Below, one piece after another: positions 1-10,912 of a stretch of 64,000 nt of DNA. Under the pieces are notes generated by a model that ran no database searches, was not told where the DNA came from, and saw only the letters and a list, made by a program, of their open reading frames with translations. Source of the stretch: Undaria pinnatifida (taxonomy: Eukaryota > Sar > Phaeophyceae > Laminariales > Alariaceae); contig JABAKD010000030.1 of assembly GCA_012845835.1 (NCBI GenBank), positions 3,212,416 through 3,276,415 of the forward strand, given 5' to 3'. The position numbers were made by a program, and so were the translations under genes. Every line of letters starts with the position of its first letter. Position 1 is the stretch's first letter.

Positions 1-640
1 GATCTCACAGCGGAGGCGTCATTGTTATTTGTAACAAGAACCTCCTTCAAGTTAAATCCTTTGGAGACTAAAGAAGGAAAAAGGACAAGGTGAAGGCAAC
101 ACCAACATAAAACGAATCTCCCGAAACGACAAACTTAGACCTGGTCTTGACAAACGACACACCAAGAAATTATACGTCGTTACTCGCACGTACAATATCA
201 AACATACCAGGTATTCCGATTTATGACTGTATCGCAGCGGCTGTCGACCATTGCTGCTGCTGCTGCTGCTCATGCGGCTCTTAAAACAGGGGGGGGAACA
301 GCAGCAGCTCGTCTCACGACTCACTGTTCACCATGCAACGTCCTGGCCATCTTCCCGACAAGTCATGGCATCGCATGGCACAGCATACGCCATGCCATGG
401 CACTTGCTATGCCATGACACATGGCATGTCATGCAATGCCATGCATCCCACCCCAAGCATGGCAGAGAAGACGTATAACCCGTTTTTCGCTGCACTGCTG
501 TACAGACGCGTAAATCTGAGCCAAAATAAAAAACAACTCATCCCCGAAACGGGAGTGCAGTTCTTGAGGGGATATGACCTTGAAAATCCTTACAAACTCT
601 TCCGAAGGTGCAGTCCTAACGAGGTATTTTCAAGGAGTTG
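1..640. other. No supported gene
   Basis: Non-coding as far as I can see. It holds a short CTG run near 251-271 and a run of overlapping CATGGC-like words near 363-450 that creates several short overlapping reading frames. One TACCAGGTA palindrome lies at 205-213. No domain or codon bias supports a gene. Confidence 0.4.
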
Positions 641-867
641 AACCCTTATATCCCTTTTCGAAGGGGTTTCAACCCTATTATCCCCTTTTGAAGGCGCTAA
701 TTTGAAGGAGATTCAATCCTAATATCCCCTTCTAAAGGATCTCCTTCTAAAGGGGTAATAATCCCCTTCCCTTCTAAAGGGGTTAAAGGGGTTCTATAGG
801 GTACGGTTAAACCCTTCTAAACTATAACCCTTTTACCTCTTGTATACCCGTCTGAAGGGGTTATTTT
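641..867. repeat. Degenerate tandem repeat, left part
   Basis: This stretch is made of degenerate AAGGGGTT / AACCCTTT words. Its last part (about 841-867) matches the start of repeat units found at about 1801 and 1916, so it belongs to the same tandem array that continues at 1713-2035. A hAT-like element splits the array at 868. Confidence 0.7.
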
Positions 868-1712
868 CAGGGTAGTCCTCGGTACCGTTTTTTTTTACGG
901 TACCAGATCGGACGGTATTGCGAAATGACGGTACTTTTCAAACGGTTGACGGTATTTCGATTTCTCACGGTACCACTTTTGGCGGTACACGGTATCGCCG
1001 AATTTGACGGTACTTTTTCGGCGGTATCGAAAAGTGACGGTATTTTCTAGACGGTAGACGGTTTTTCGATACTTGACGGTACTTTTTTGGCGGTACTGCA
1101 AAACGACGGTACCGGTCCCGGTACTGCCAAATTTGACGGTACTTTTTTGAGGGTACTGAAATATGACGGTTCCGCCACTGAGAAATACAGAATTACGAAT
1201 GACGAAATACTTGACAGTACCTGCCGGGCGGCGATCAAGCATGCCGGCACCACCCCGCTGATGTTCCTGCATACCTATATAGAACGGACGAATAGAGGCT
1301 AGACTAATCGTCGAACCGTCAAGCTGACAAACTCACCAGCCTCACGCGAAACAACATTTAGACATTTAGCACCAAAATAAGACAATAAAACAATACTACT
1401 ACTGTAAACAATAAAACAATAAAACCTAAAACATGAAAACATTCAATGAAAACCATCACCCTACAATCTTTGACGGTTCTGAATATGACGGTTTTTCTAA
1501 ACGGGAAACGGTACTTCGCTTATTTGACGGTACTTTTATGGCGGTGCTGCAAAATGACGGTACTTTTTAAACGGTTGACGGTTTTTCGATTTTTGACGGT
1601 ACCGCCTTCGGCGGTACACGGTTTTCCCAAATATGACGGTATTCCGCCGAGTACCGGGACCGACGTACAGCACGGGAAAATTACCTCGGGAATTTTCCCG
1701 AGGACTACCCTG
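868..1712. mobile_element. Non-autonomous hAT-like element, 845 bp
   Basis: The element has perfect 15-bp terminal inverted repeats, CAGGGTAGTCCTCGG at 868-882 and its complement at 1698-1712. It is flanked by the 8-bp direct repeat GTTATTTT at 860-867 and 1713-1720. An 8-bp target duplication and a CAGGG end are hallmarks of the hAT superfamily. Joining the flanks recreates a unit of the surrounding tandem array, so the empty site can be inferred. Inside are two subterminal arrays of TGACGGTA-type repeats (about 890-1175 and 1468-1650) with several AAACGG words, the hexamer known to be bound by Ac transposase. No transposase is encoded; the middle (about 1190-1445) is unlike the arrays. Confidence 0.9.
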
Positions 1713-2035
1713 GTTATTTTGATGGGGTTATACGTAACCCTTTTACCCTTTTAATAGGATAAATAGGTAAGCCTGTGAAATTATAAAGAAACCCTTATTA
1801 TACCCGCCTGAAGGAATTATTTTGATGAAGCTATACGTAACCCTTTCACCCTTTTGAAAGGGGTTATTATAGGTACCCATGTGAAAGCCTTCTAGGTTAA
1901 AAGAAACCCTTACTACACTCGTCTGACGGAGTTATTCCGATGGGGTTTTACAGGTAACCCGTTTACCCTTGTAAAGGGCTCTTATAGGTAACCCTGTTAA
2001 ACTCTTCTAAATTATACGAGTAACCCTCTTAAACC
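1713..2035. repeat. Tandem repeat of about 111-116 bp, right part
   Basis: Units start near 1801 and 1916, and the first unit is recovered by joining 841-867 to 1713. Each carries a CCGTCTGAAGG-like start, a GTTATTTTGATG-like core, an ACGTAACCC word and a GAAACCCTTA end. Three clear but diverged copies are present. Confidence 0.8.
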
Positions 2036-2588
2036 CTTCCAAAGACGTGACAATAATTTTGGGACCCACCGGGTGTAACGACCGAAACAGAGTCAACCGC
2101 GGACTCACCAACCGTCTACCGTATCATAGATCATAAGGCGGGCCATCTACAGTACTCGTACGAGTAGAGTACAACCACGTTGTGAGCATTTTGCTCAACT
2201 ACTTGCAGTGAAGCTCCCGTACAATTAATAAGTGCATTACCTGTAGAGGTAGTGCAGCAGCAGCACCTCGCCGCGAGCGTGTTGTGCAACTCCACGTAGT
2301 GAGTTATGCAGTGAATTACGGTACTAAACTATTGGCTACGACAACACCGAGAAAAAAAAAGTGTTGTCATACGCCTATACCCCTCTTCAGAGCCCATACT
2401 GGTCGGTACCAAACGTCGCAGCACGTTCCTAGTCCAACATCGCCGGGTTGCTATCGTACTTGCGGCCGACGATTTACCGTCTGCAGTGTAACGCTGCGAG
2501 CATGCTATGGAACTCCTTGCAGTTAACTTCCGGTACCGAACGCATCACCTCCAAGACTAGCCCAACAGCGCCGGGTACACCCTTTTAC
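2036..2588. other. No supported gene
   Basis: I see no coding exon, RNA gene or repeat shared with the rest of the window. Confidence 0.4.
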
Positions 2589-2735
2589 GAGTCACTTTTA
2601 CTATCTGCAGTTCCAAAAGGGTCGGGCTTCGTCCTCCCAATAACATGTATCAACAACATCGAGTTACTTTTACTATCCGCACTTCCAAAAGGGTCAGGAT
2701 TCGTCCTTCCACTGACATGTATCAACATCGCTACG
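2589..2735. repeat. 72-bp tandem duplication
   Basis: Two direct copies start at 2589 and 2661. Both contain CTTTTACTATC, TTCCAAAAGGGTC and ACATGTATCAAC in the same order. They differ at scattered positions. Confidence 0.8.
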
Positions 2736-2794
2736 TACCGCATACAGCAAAGGTCTACAGATCCCTCCTAATCCCTGTAGAACCCCCAAAAAAA

Positions 2795-2915
2795 AACTCC
2801 CCATACAAACTTCAAGTAACTCGTCCCCAAAAACGGGTTTCCAGTTGTAAAGGTGGCCTCCCTATACTAATTTCAAGTAATTTGTCCCCAAAAACGGGTT
2901 TCCACTTGTAAAGGT
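2795..2915 (-). repeat. Dispersed ~70-bp repeat (family R1), two copies
   Basis: Two head-to-tail copies of a repeat whose core reads, on the - strand, GGAAACCCGTTTTTGGGGA followed by an ACTTGAA..TAGTATAGGGAGG segment. The same family is in tandem at 18757-18950 and single at 57745-57835, on the + strand there. Confidence 0.75.
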
Positions 2916-3661
2916 GTTAAGAGTGCTGGTTGCGTAGTGGTAGTGCCGCTTGCCCGCTACAGTGCCTGTGAAATCGCTTGGCACAGATGGGAACAACCAG
3001 CGGCAGTACGCGGAGAAGTGCCGGTTGCCCACTATGTAGTGCCGGTATTTCTGGCCGACCGATACCGGCACTACAGAGGGACCTTTACTGCACCGGTAAC
3101 ACGCGAGACAGACAACAAATGCCTCGGATGGGTTTCCAAGGTGGCCTTCTCGACAACGGGGAGAGTGCAAAAAACGCCAAAACGCTGCGTCTGTAGACGT
3201 TTTTCCAAAGCAACCAACGACACCTTTCTCGTTGTGCATGCCTTCCTCTGGGAGAAAATCCGCTCAAAAAATGGTCCCAGGGTGTGTGGTAGTGTGGTAT
3301 CTTGCGTCTTAGGCGGCGATGAATCGGGCGTCAACCAATTTCGTCGTATGACGACACGGTGGTAGCGGTATGATAGCGAGACTAATGATGACTGATGTTA
3401 TACGTTTCGACGAGTGCTGATGCTCGTTTCGTCTTGGTAGATGGCGCGTCCAGATCGGAGACTTCGGGACCTCAGTCGTATATCAGGTACAGAGTAGATA
3501 TATTTGTGGTACAGAGTTTGGATGATGAATGACAACGGTGACATATACGATCAAGATGGTACTCACAACGATATATGAACGTCATTAGCGTACCAGCCCT
3601 ATGCTCTACGTCGTCGTATGAACACACATAAAATATGGTACACGCTACACTGTAGTTCTAA
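2916..3661. other. No supported gene
   Basis: Several short frames overlap here on both strands, but none shows a domain or continues into a spliced partner. Confidence 0.35.
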
Positions 3662-3795
3662 GGGGAGTCACCGACCTATATCCTTAATAAGGACACACAG
3701 TGATACGCGCGATCGGAGTATCATACACAGCTTGCGAAGATGAGTTTCGACGGAATCTTCCATTTCCCAGCTGGAGTGTATTTTTACGTTTATAA
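3662..3795 (-). repeat. Dispersed repeat family RA, copy 1
   Basis: Shares GGGGAGTC.CCGACCTATATCC, CGCGATCGGAGTATC and GATGAGTTTCGACG with copies near 5440, 18066, 26692, 39465, 51945, 60600 and 61090. The + strand of 18066 and 39465 reads the complement. Confidence 0.8.
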
Positions 3796-3918
3796 TATAA
3801 GATGTACGAACCTTATGTGGAGAATATGTACCGTCAGCCCATAGAACCAGTCTCTGAAATGGTACACTAACATTTACTGTCCAAAAATACACAGAAGTAT
3901 GATACGACCGGACACACT

Positions 3919-4341
3919 TCAAGCATTCCAACTCGAGCAAACAGCAGCAGAAGTACCGGCCTTCAAAAAGGAAACCGGGAAACAAGCTCCGGCTAGAAGG
4001 CATATTAAAGAAACAACGTGCAACACGCAAAACGTACAACTTCGTCTAACCGCTCCCGAATTTCTTCTGTTCGCGGAAACGCGGTGATACACCTTATTGT
4101 GTTTATTCAACCATTTCACTCCCGGTACATCATCAGGGGGCACTCCGACCGGTATTTCGTATGGGTCAGGGTTAGGGTTAGGGTTAGCTCCATCCATGGT
4201 GAAAAAACACAATAATGTAGGACACCCCGAAAACGCCAGGCTGGGTTTCTTGAGGGGCCGGTCGCGCATTATGTTCAGCTGATCATTGTAGCCCTTTCGG
4301 GACCCATGTGTGCGCCATAAAATCACCGATAAGCGCGGCAT
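3919..4341 (-). other. Open frame of uncertain origin, possible element relic
   Basis: A 140-codon open frame. Part of it reads DPYEIPVGVPPDDVPGVKW and then RRSCTFC, which looks more protein-like than its surroundings. A short peptide upstream in it (LKKPSLA) recurs in a frame on the - strand at about 60030-60050, so this may be a relic of a repeated coding element. I do not recognise the family. The frame also covers the interstitial telomeric run, which by itself makes the NPNPNP stretch. Confidence 0.25.
4168..4187 (+). repeat. Short interstitial telomeric repeat
   Basis: Three TTAGGG-type units in a row (AGGGTTAGGGTTAGGGTTAG). TTAGGG is a common telomere repeat in stramenopiles and other eukaryotes. 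The run is internal, so it is not a chromosome end. Confidence 0.85.
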
Positions 4342-5439
4342 TTACGATATGCGAGCGAGCGGCATACAACGGCGCGCCCAAGCTGAAGATCACCGTGTGC
4401 CAAGCCAATATTGGTGGTATTGTATGTACTATTGTATGGTCTTGTCAAAACCAAAAGACTCCATACGAATTGCAAACAGTTTTTGTTTGTGACAAGCCAA
4501 TTTACTTGGCGGTCCTAAAAGTCTTACCTGGTATACATCAGATGGTCTTACACGGGTACGCAACTAACTGTACCGTAATTCATGCTACGCTCGTGTCGTA
4601 CGAGCCCTTGTATGGGAGTCCCACGTGACAAGCACAGTCCCCTAACCGAGCGACCCGCGTCGGTTAGTGTGGACGAGGCCGTAATCGCCCTTTTTTCCCC
4701 CAACTTTTTTTTCCTCCAAAGCCCCAAAAAGGATCATCACGGCATAGCTATGGGGTGTGATCGGCGTTCGGTCGGCCTCGGCACGTGGTGGACCAGCCAC
4801 GGCTACGGCGTCACGAAAAAGTTAATAATAAGTTTCGCAATCGAGGCACCAACGCTATGGCGGCGTTATAACGTCATATGTTACATAATACCGTGCACCA
4901 GTAGAATGTGTCACGTGACAGGTGCTTTTTTTGCATTGTGCCTTACCGATTACGACTGGTCAACTTCAGCATTCAAAATCCCAAAACGAACCTTATACCA
5001 CAACACGCGGAAGATGGGAGCGACACGACGGCGTTCTAAAGACGCGGACTAAAGAGCTACTACATCTGTATATGGAGAGGGCTTTGAAAAGCAGCTTCAA
5101 TCAGTACTACGATACATGCAGAACAACGGGCGATGTCGGCAGTCTAAGCTCGTGACTGCCGGCATAAAGGGAAACTTCGTGACGGACGTCATTTGAAGGC
5201 AAAATCCGCGGATCAAAACCCAACACCCCTGGGGTTTTTTAACCGCGCGTTTATTGTCGAAAAAATGCCCGTTCCGAGAATTCTCACGTCTTTTTTCGAA
5301 GTTTGCTCAAGCGTACGTTGACAGTGTGGGCACTTTGACGGTGAAATGAAAATGAGTCTCACCTTCCCTCGGCATTCGAAATTCGAAAAATTTCACGGTG
5401 CTTCTACGGAGATATGGAGGCGTTTCTACATATATAGAT
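4342..5439. other. No supported gene
   Basis: No recognisable exon. A TACCTGGTA palindrome lies at 4525-4533. Confidence 0.35.
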
Positions 5440-5530
5440 GACACACCCAGTAATACGCGCGATCGGAGTATCACACAGCTTGCAAAGATGAGTTTCGACG
5501 AAATCTTCGATCTCACGGTTGGAATTTATT
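5440..5530 (-). repeat. Dispersed repeat family RA, copy 2
   Basis: Contains GTAATACGCGCGATCGGAGT, CACAGCTTGCAAAGATGAG and the CGAAATCTTCGATCTCAC segment shared with the other RA copies. Confidence 0.8.
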
Positions 5531-8500
5531 TGTTCTTGTTAATATAGGGGATAGTTGTCATATCTCGTGTGTTCGGCTAAAAACTCTCGCGATGGACCAT
5601 CGTCACCGTCATTTCGGCAAGAGCTATGACCATCATTGCCCATCTTTGGTTTTCACATAATCTGTATCATAGAGATCGAAAAACAAGTCAAACAAAACTC
5701 GGTCAGCTTCCAGGGTGACAGCCAGTTTCCCGACCAAATATCAAATACCAGGTGTGTAGGTACCAAGCTCGTTGATATGTTCCGAAAAAGTATAATAGAA
5801 ATTCGTAAGCGTTGTACGCTGTAAGCTGTAACCCATCGCCTTCTCTCTGACCCTCGATCGGAATCAAGACCGAAGTCAAGACTCCACCGGGATACGTATG
5901 ATAGTATATATATATACTGGAGTATATAAGATAAAAGCCGTGGGCAGCAGGAGCGAAACGAAGAGCGATTCGACGACACGGCCCGCCATACACCCACCGC
6001 CAACACTACTTATCATAGCACCACCCACCCATGATGGCGAATAGCAGCAGCATCAGTGGTATCAAAAACAAACAGCAAGAGGTGGCACTGCTATATCTTC
6101 TTTGTTCTGATTAATATATCTGTACATCAGTGATACTACATGCTCTGCTGATCTGCAGTTCTGCTGCCCTGTAGCCTAGATGCGCTGCTGCCTGCGGCTG
6201 CCCCTCATCATAGTGGTTTCTTGGTTAACGGATATTGGAGAGACTCTAGGATTGGATTGGAGATCGGACGCGAGCAAGAACTAAAATTTGAACGACGTAC
6301 CGGTACTGCTCGTGGCTCAATTTTACGACGCCCCCTAGGAAATTTCTCGTCATGAAGGTGCCTGAAGAGGTATTGATAGTGCGGACTGTCAACCACTCCC
6401 TCGAAGCTGGGCCAAGTCGTAAACAGCATTGTATTGGAGTATTTTACGATTTTACTGGGAAAATACCAAAATACAACGCACTACAAGTAAACACTTCGCA
6501 CTCTATACCTTCGTACTCGTAGCCTGTGTAACCACCACGGAAGAAATATACCTGGTACTGTATACCAAAGATGTGCGCACATATGTATGATATCTCTCCA
6601 GGAAGAATAATCAGGATAGATGACGCAATGCTGGTACATTCTGTTCGCAGTGCATAAAGTTGCACGTAAAAGAATTTGCCAACACCATCCCGACCTACGG
6701 CTACGGCACGGAGACGTTTGAGCGTGCTGGGTGGCGTTGGGTAGAAATGTCCGGAAAGCTCGGGGAAACCTACGTTGGTTCGAACGCGTGTCCACGTCCA
6801 TAATTTTTTGGTTATTTTGTTGGATCCGCACCTATTCTAAACTATACCACGTACCCGGTATGTGTTGATGTAGACTCGCACCAGCGTGCGTGTTCTTTAC
6901 AGGAGACGTCGACGAGAGTACACATCCGTGACACAACCCTCGTGACACAACTCTTGTCATACCAGGTATCGACTACTGCTGTACTACTGCAGTATTCGTG
7001 CTGCTGCCGCTGAAGCGCAATGCGACGTGACCGTCGGCGAGCGAACGGCCGGAGACTCAACGCCGCGATAGCCCTGTCCAAATCTTTGAGCAATGGGGGG
7101 GGTACAGCTTGTCATCGCGAAGCACCGTTGTGATGACCTGGTAGTTGTTATGAGACGTGAAACACGATACCTCGCGTCTGAGAACGAACGAAAGGCATGC
7201 TTATCATACGAGTACAGGAGGGATTTGACCGACCCTGTTTCACTTGATGACTGTGGCGATTGCAATCGTCTACCCTCGTAGTTGTACGGAACCCTCTATT
7301 ACACGAAGGATGAATCAAAACGAACGTACGGACACAGGGTGTGCTGGACGTCGAACTCTAGAAAAAACGGCTATTACGTTTTGACCAACTGCAAAAAGAA
7401 GACGACGCCGCACTGCTGCCGCGCTGGGCGTATGGTACGAGCACGGGAAGAAGAATTGCAAGGGAGAATTTCGTCCGACTCTTTTCTCTTTTCCAGAATT
7501 GCCCTTGTGATTTTCTCGTACGTACGTACGGGGGGGGGCACACACCAGTAATAGGGGTGAAATGTTGCGCTGGCGAACCTTTCTGTCGCGCATCCCGTTA
7601 TTTTACCACACACCGAAGGCATGGTGCGGCTTGCCTCACCACGCTTTTCATGTGCCGCACCTTTTTTCGCCGTCCGCAAAAAATTTTGTGCAGGTCCTTT
7701 TTCGCCGCAGGCGATTATTTTTTAGGGTCTGTTTCGTTTCGCCGCAGACGAAATTCTTTTTGGCGTGCACTTTTTCAAGGCTTTGTTGGTGTTATTTCGT
7801 CTTAGACGCACATTCTGAATTTTGAGTAAGTTGACGCATATGCAGTATGATTAAGAAAAACGCCCTCCAGCGGCCCTCCGGGGGCTCTCCGGGGGCCCTC
7901 CCCTCCTGCGGGGGGCCGCACCTCGCCTACGGCTCGGCTCGTGGTGCGCTCCGGACGCCTATTTTATGCCCTGGTACACACTACTGGTACTATAAACAAT
8001 AGATATGCACCGGTATTCCTGTTACTTGTTGCTGCTGCTGCACAGGGCGAGGACAAGCAACAAGCATTGGCATGGAGCTAGTGGCGTACCCGACACATAA
8101 CAAGTAGGGCAGGTCTAATCATGTCATACTGTTACCAGGTCATACCTGCTATTAAAATGGCCGTGGTAATTGGTGGGGCCACATGGAACAAGAACAACAG
8201 GACTTCTCCGCCAAAAGACGCGCAGCCGCTCAGCGTTGTGAGAGAGCAAGCGCGGAAGACAGATGACTATGCACCAGAGATTGTCATATATTTTCGATTT
8301 TCCAGTTTATATTTTCAACATTTTGTCTTCCCGAGGCTACCAAAGAATCGGGGCGAAAGGGAGGGCGAGAGCAGCTCCACCCTTCGTTTCACCATTCCAC
8401 GCTCCCCACAGTCAGTGGGGGCAGGACAGGCGAACGCACAGGTGGAGGTGGGCAACCTATAGCAGCACTGCTAGGCATCAAGAAGGGCACACTTAAAAGG

Positions 8501-9255
8501 TTCACTGATTTCCTTGTGATCCCACCTCTTGAACTTCGACATCCGTCCAGCTGTAGGTCATAGGACCGTTGCCAGATTCCTCCATCGCCATTTTCTCCCT
8601 CACAAAAGCAGGCCGTCTAGCCCCCTCTCCACCACTTCGAAGGCCGTCGCTCGGCGAGCTTGAACTCGGGATACACACGGGAAGCCGGCGCCCCAGAGGC
8701 GTCAATGGCGGTCTCTGAAAAATTTCCGTTCAGACGTCAGAAGTAGGCTAGGGGTTTCTGCTGCATTCTTCAGGAGGGGTTATACGATATCATCCCCCAA
8801 GGAGATGTGCCGCGTGCCGCGTGCTTACGATTGCCACAATGCGGCAGCTAGCTGAAGACTCCAGTGCTTTACCTCCAGCCACGATAGTAGTAGTGTAGTG
8901 GTAGTGGGATCCAGGTGTACGCAGGGTATTTGATTTGGCAGGTGCGGCTGTGCGTCTAGTTCAACGGGCACCACAGCCAGCAACGGCAGCAGAGACGCAG
9001 CAGTTGAACGGCGCTGACGTGCTGAGACTCTGCCAAGCTGGCCTCCACTCCTCTCTTACCGTGCACCAGTGAGCGGTCAACAGGTTGCCGTCGTACCAAC
9101 GAGAAGCATAACGTAGCGTCATCAGAGAGCACTGTAGACAAACAACCCAGCCGCCGTCTCTGTCGCTAAGCACAGCTTCAGCGATACACCTGCTGCCGGT
9201 ACACCTGCTGCTGTAGACTATTCCCTGGTGGGACAGGCGACGGGAACATATCGAT
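5531..9255. other. Intergenic stretch upstream of the PUS-like gene
   Basis: No gene is supported. The stretch has TACCWGGTA palindromes at 6549 and 6960, a run of CGTACGTACGTACG near 7518, and a very GC-rich segment near 7861-7960. The 250 bases before 9256 are rich in CAG/CTG and may be 5' untranslated sequence or promoter of the + strand gene. No TATA-like element could be assigned with confidence. Confidence 0.35.
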
Positions 9256-9797
9256 ATGCCTCCCCACGACCCCAAGCCGGACCTCCACCTAGAGCAGGAG
9301 GAAGCTGCAGCAGCAGCAGCCGTAACAGCAACAGCAACAACAGAAGGATTAACAGCGGCAGCAGCAGCATCAGAAACAGCAGCAGGGGCGGTGGACGTGC
9401 CTCCTTCCAGGTCAACACCGGCGTGCAAGCCCACAGCGTGCACCTGCTGCGGGGATGGGTTTCCCACGAGGAGCGCCCTCTTCCGCCACTTGCGAAACCC
9501 CCCCGAGCACTGCTCCGCTACACGCCAGGACACTGGCGAGAAAGTCCTGCTCCTGTTCGGGTACGACTGTTCGCCAAGGGGCAAGTCGGACACGGCGTCT
9601 GCTGGGATACTGCAGGGCCCACTTGCAGCGACAAGAGTTGTGGCAGGAGGAGACAGCGCGGCGGGGCTTGTCTTGGAGGCGCTGGGGGTCGGTGGGGCGG
9701 AAGACCCCTTGGCTAGGCCGGCGGGCTTCAGCCAGGGTTCTTCTGTGGGCTCGAGAAGCTGTCCGCTGTTGGTCCAGGAAGCAGGCGTCAGTGCGAC
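9256..9797 (+). CDS. Zinc finger / PUS-like / 2OG oxygenase-like protein, exon 1
   Basis: First coding exon of a 787-residue protein; the start is the first ATG of the open frame (CGATATGCC context). After an Ala/Thr-rich leader, residues 62-86 form a C2H2 zinc finger (C62, C65, H78, H85). At about residue 96 the sequence KVLLLFGYDC matches the first strand of TruA/PUS1-type pseudouridine synthases. The exon ends in QEAGVSA (174-180) at a GTGAGT donor at 9798. In TruA enzymes this region usually reads RTDxGVHA, and its Asp is the catalytic residue; here E175 lies where that Asp would be. The exon leaves two bases of a codon, matching exon 2. Further 5' exons cannot be excluded. Confidence 0.75.
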
Positions 9798-10912
9798 GTG
9801 AGTTGACTCTATCCCTTGTTATATCTTACCTGTCGACGACGTGAAAGTACGAAAAATAATTACCAGGTATATCATGAGCTGTATGTGCGAGCTCTTGAGT
9901 TTAGAGGACCGCCGCCGTGTCGAGGGTGGATGCATCGACCGTTTTTTCTTGTTGTGGACACCTGAGAGCGGAACGCGTGCGTCGCTCGATGCCCTGCACT
10001 GCTGCTTTACATTACACGTCAGCAGGCAAGAAAGCAGCGTATTGAGGTCCTTGCAGGGGGATAAAAGACGTGCTTCGATAGGGCAAAACCATAGTTTAAC
10101 ATAGTTTAGTTTTACCACATATCAGTGCAGCAGCAGTAGAAGCAGCAGTAGCAGCGGCAGACAGTGGAAGTAGCCCTCGTACGACATTCGTCAAACACCA
10201 CGCCCGCCACGCCCGCCAATCAGTGCCGTCAACTTTTTCCACCATCATTACAGAAAACGCCCTTCCTTAACCCCCCCCCCCCGCCACCGCCTATGTATAT
10301 AATGGTTGGCCTCGGTTGGCACCGACGCTGTAAAACACTATATGTATATTGGGGTTGACGTTGGTTGGCAACGACGCTATAAAACATGCCAATCACTGCG
10401 TAAGTTAGACAACCTGGGTACCTTTTTTGTTTTTTGTTTTGGGCGTTCACCGTGATGGTTGTCGAGTTAGATCATGTTGTACGGCGTGGAGAAGCCTAAC
10501 TCCGCACAAGGGGAATGATCGCATCACGAAGTGTGAATATGGTAAGGCAACCACGAGGCAGTTACATAGTAATACCCATTGCTGTCTCTGGAGTGGCCAC
10601 ACCAGAAACAAAGTCACTCATTGGCGCTGTCATCCATAAGCAAGAAAGTAGGCACAAGGCGCCGAAGTCCGTCTTACGAGCGTTTCTTGGAAGGATGCAG
10701 TTCACCCTTCATGCGACTCACCGAACACCTCACGGCGCTTATCGCTTGGTGCAAGCAATGTCTGCCTGGCTAGTGAAAACCCGATGTGCTCCGTCCCGGC
10801 ATAGTAGGGATGCGAGGGTCTATGGTCATAGGACTACGGCCATGCACAAACTGAGTACACCCCCCCCCCCCCCCGCGCGCGCGCCACCGCCGCTGCTGTC
10901 ACCTCTCCACAG
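9798..10912 (+). other. Intron of the PUS-like gene, 1115 bp
   Basis: GT-AG intron inferred from phase and domain continuity. The donor is GTGAGT at 9798. The acceptor is CTCTCCACAG, ending at 10912 after a C-rich tract (about 10861-10874) and a GC-repeat. It contains a TACCAGGTA palindrome at 9861-9869 and a C tract near 10270. The long open frame starting at 10515 runs through its last 400 bases, but that part has no domain similarity. Confidence 0.7.

Noticed and set aside
10515-10912. Start of the long open frame at 10515 as the true protein N-terminus
   Set aside because: The first 133 codons have no PUS-like similarity. A strong acceptor at 10912 joins in exact phase to exon 1 at 9797, which carries the missing first strand of the domain.
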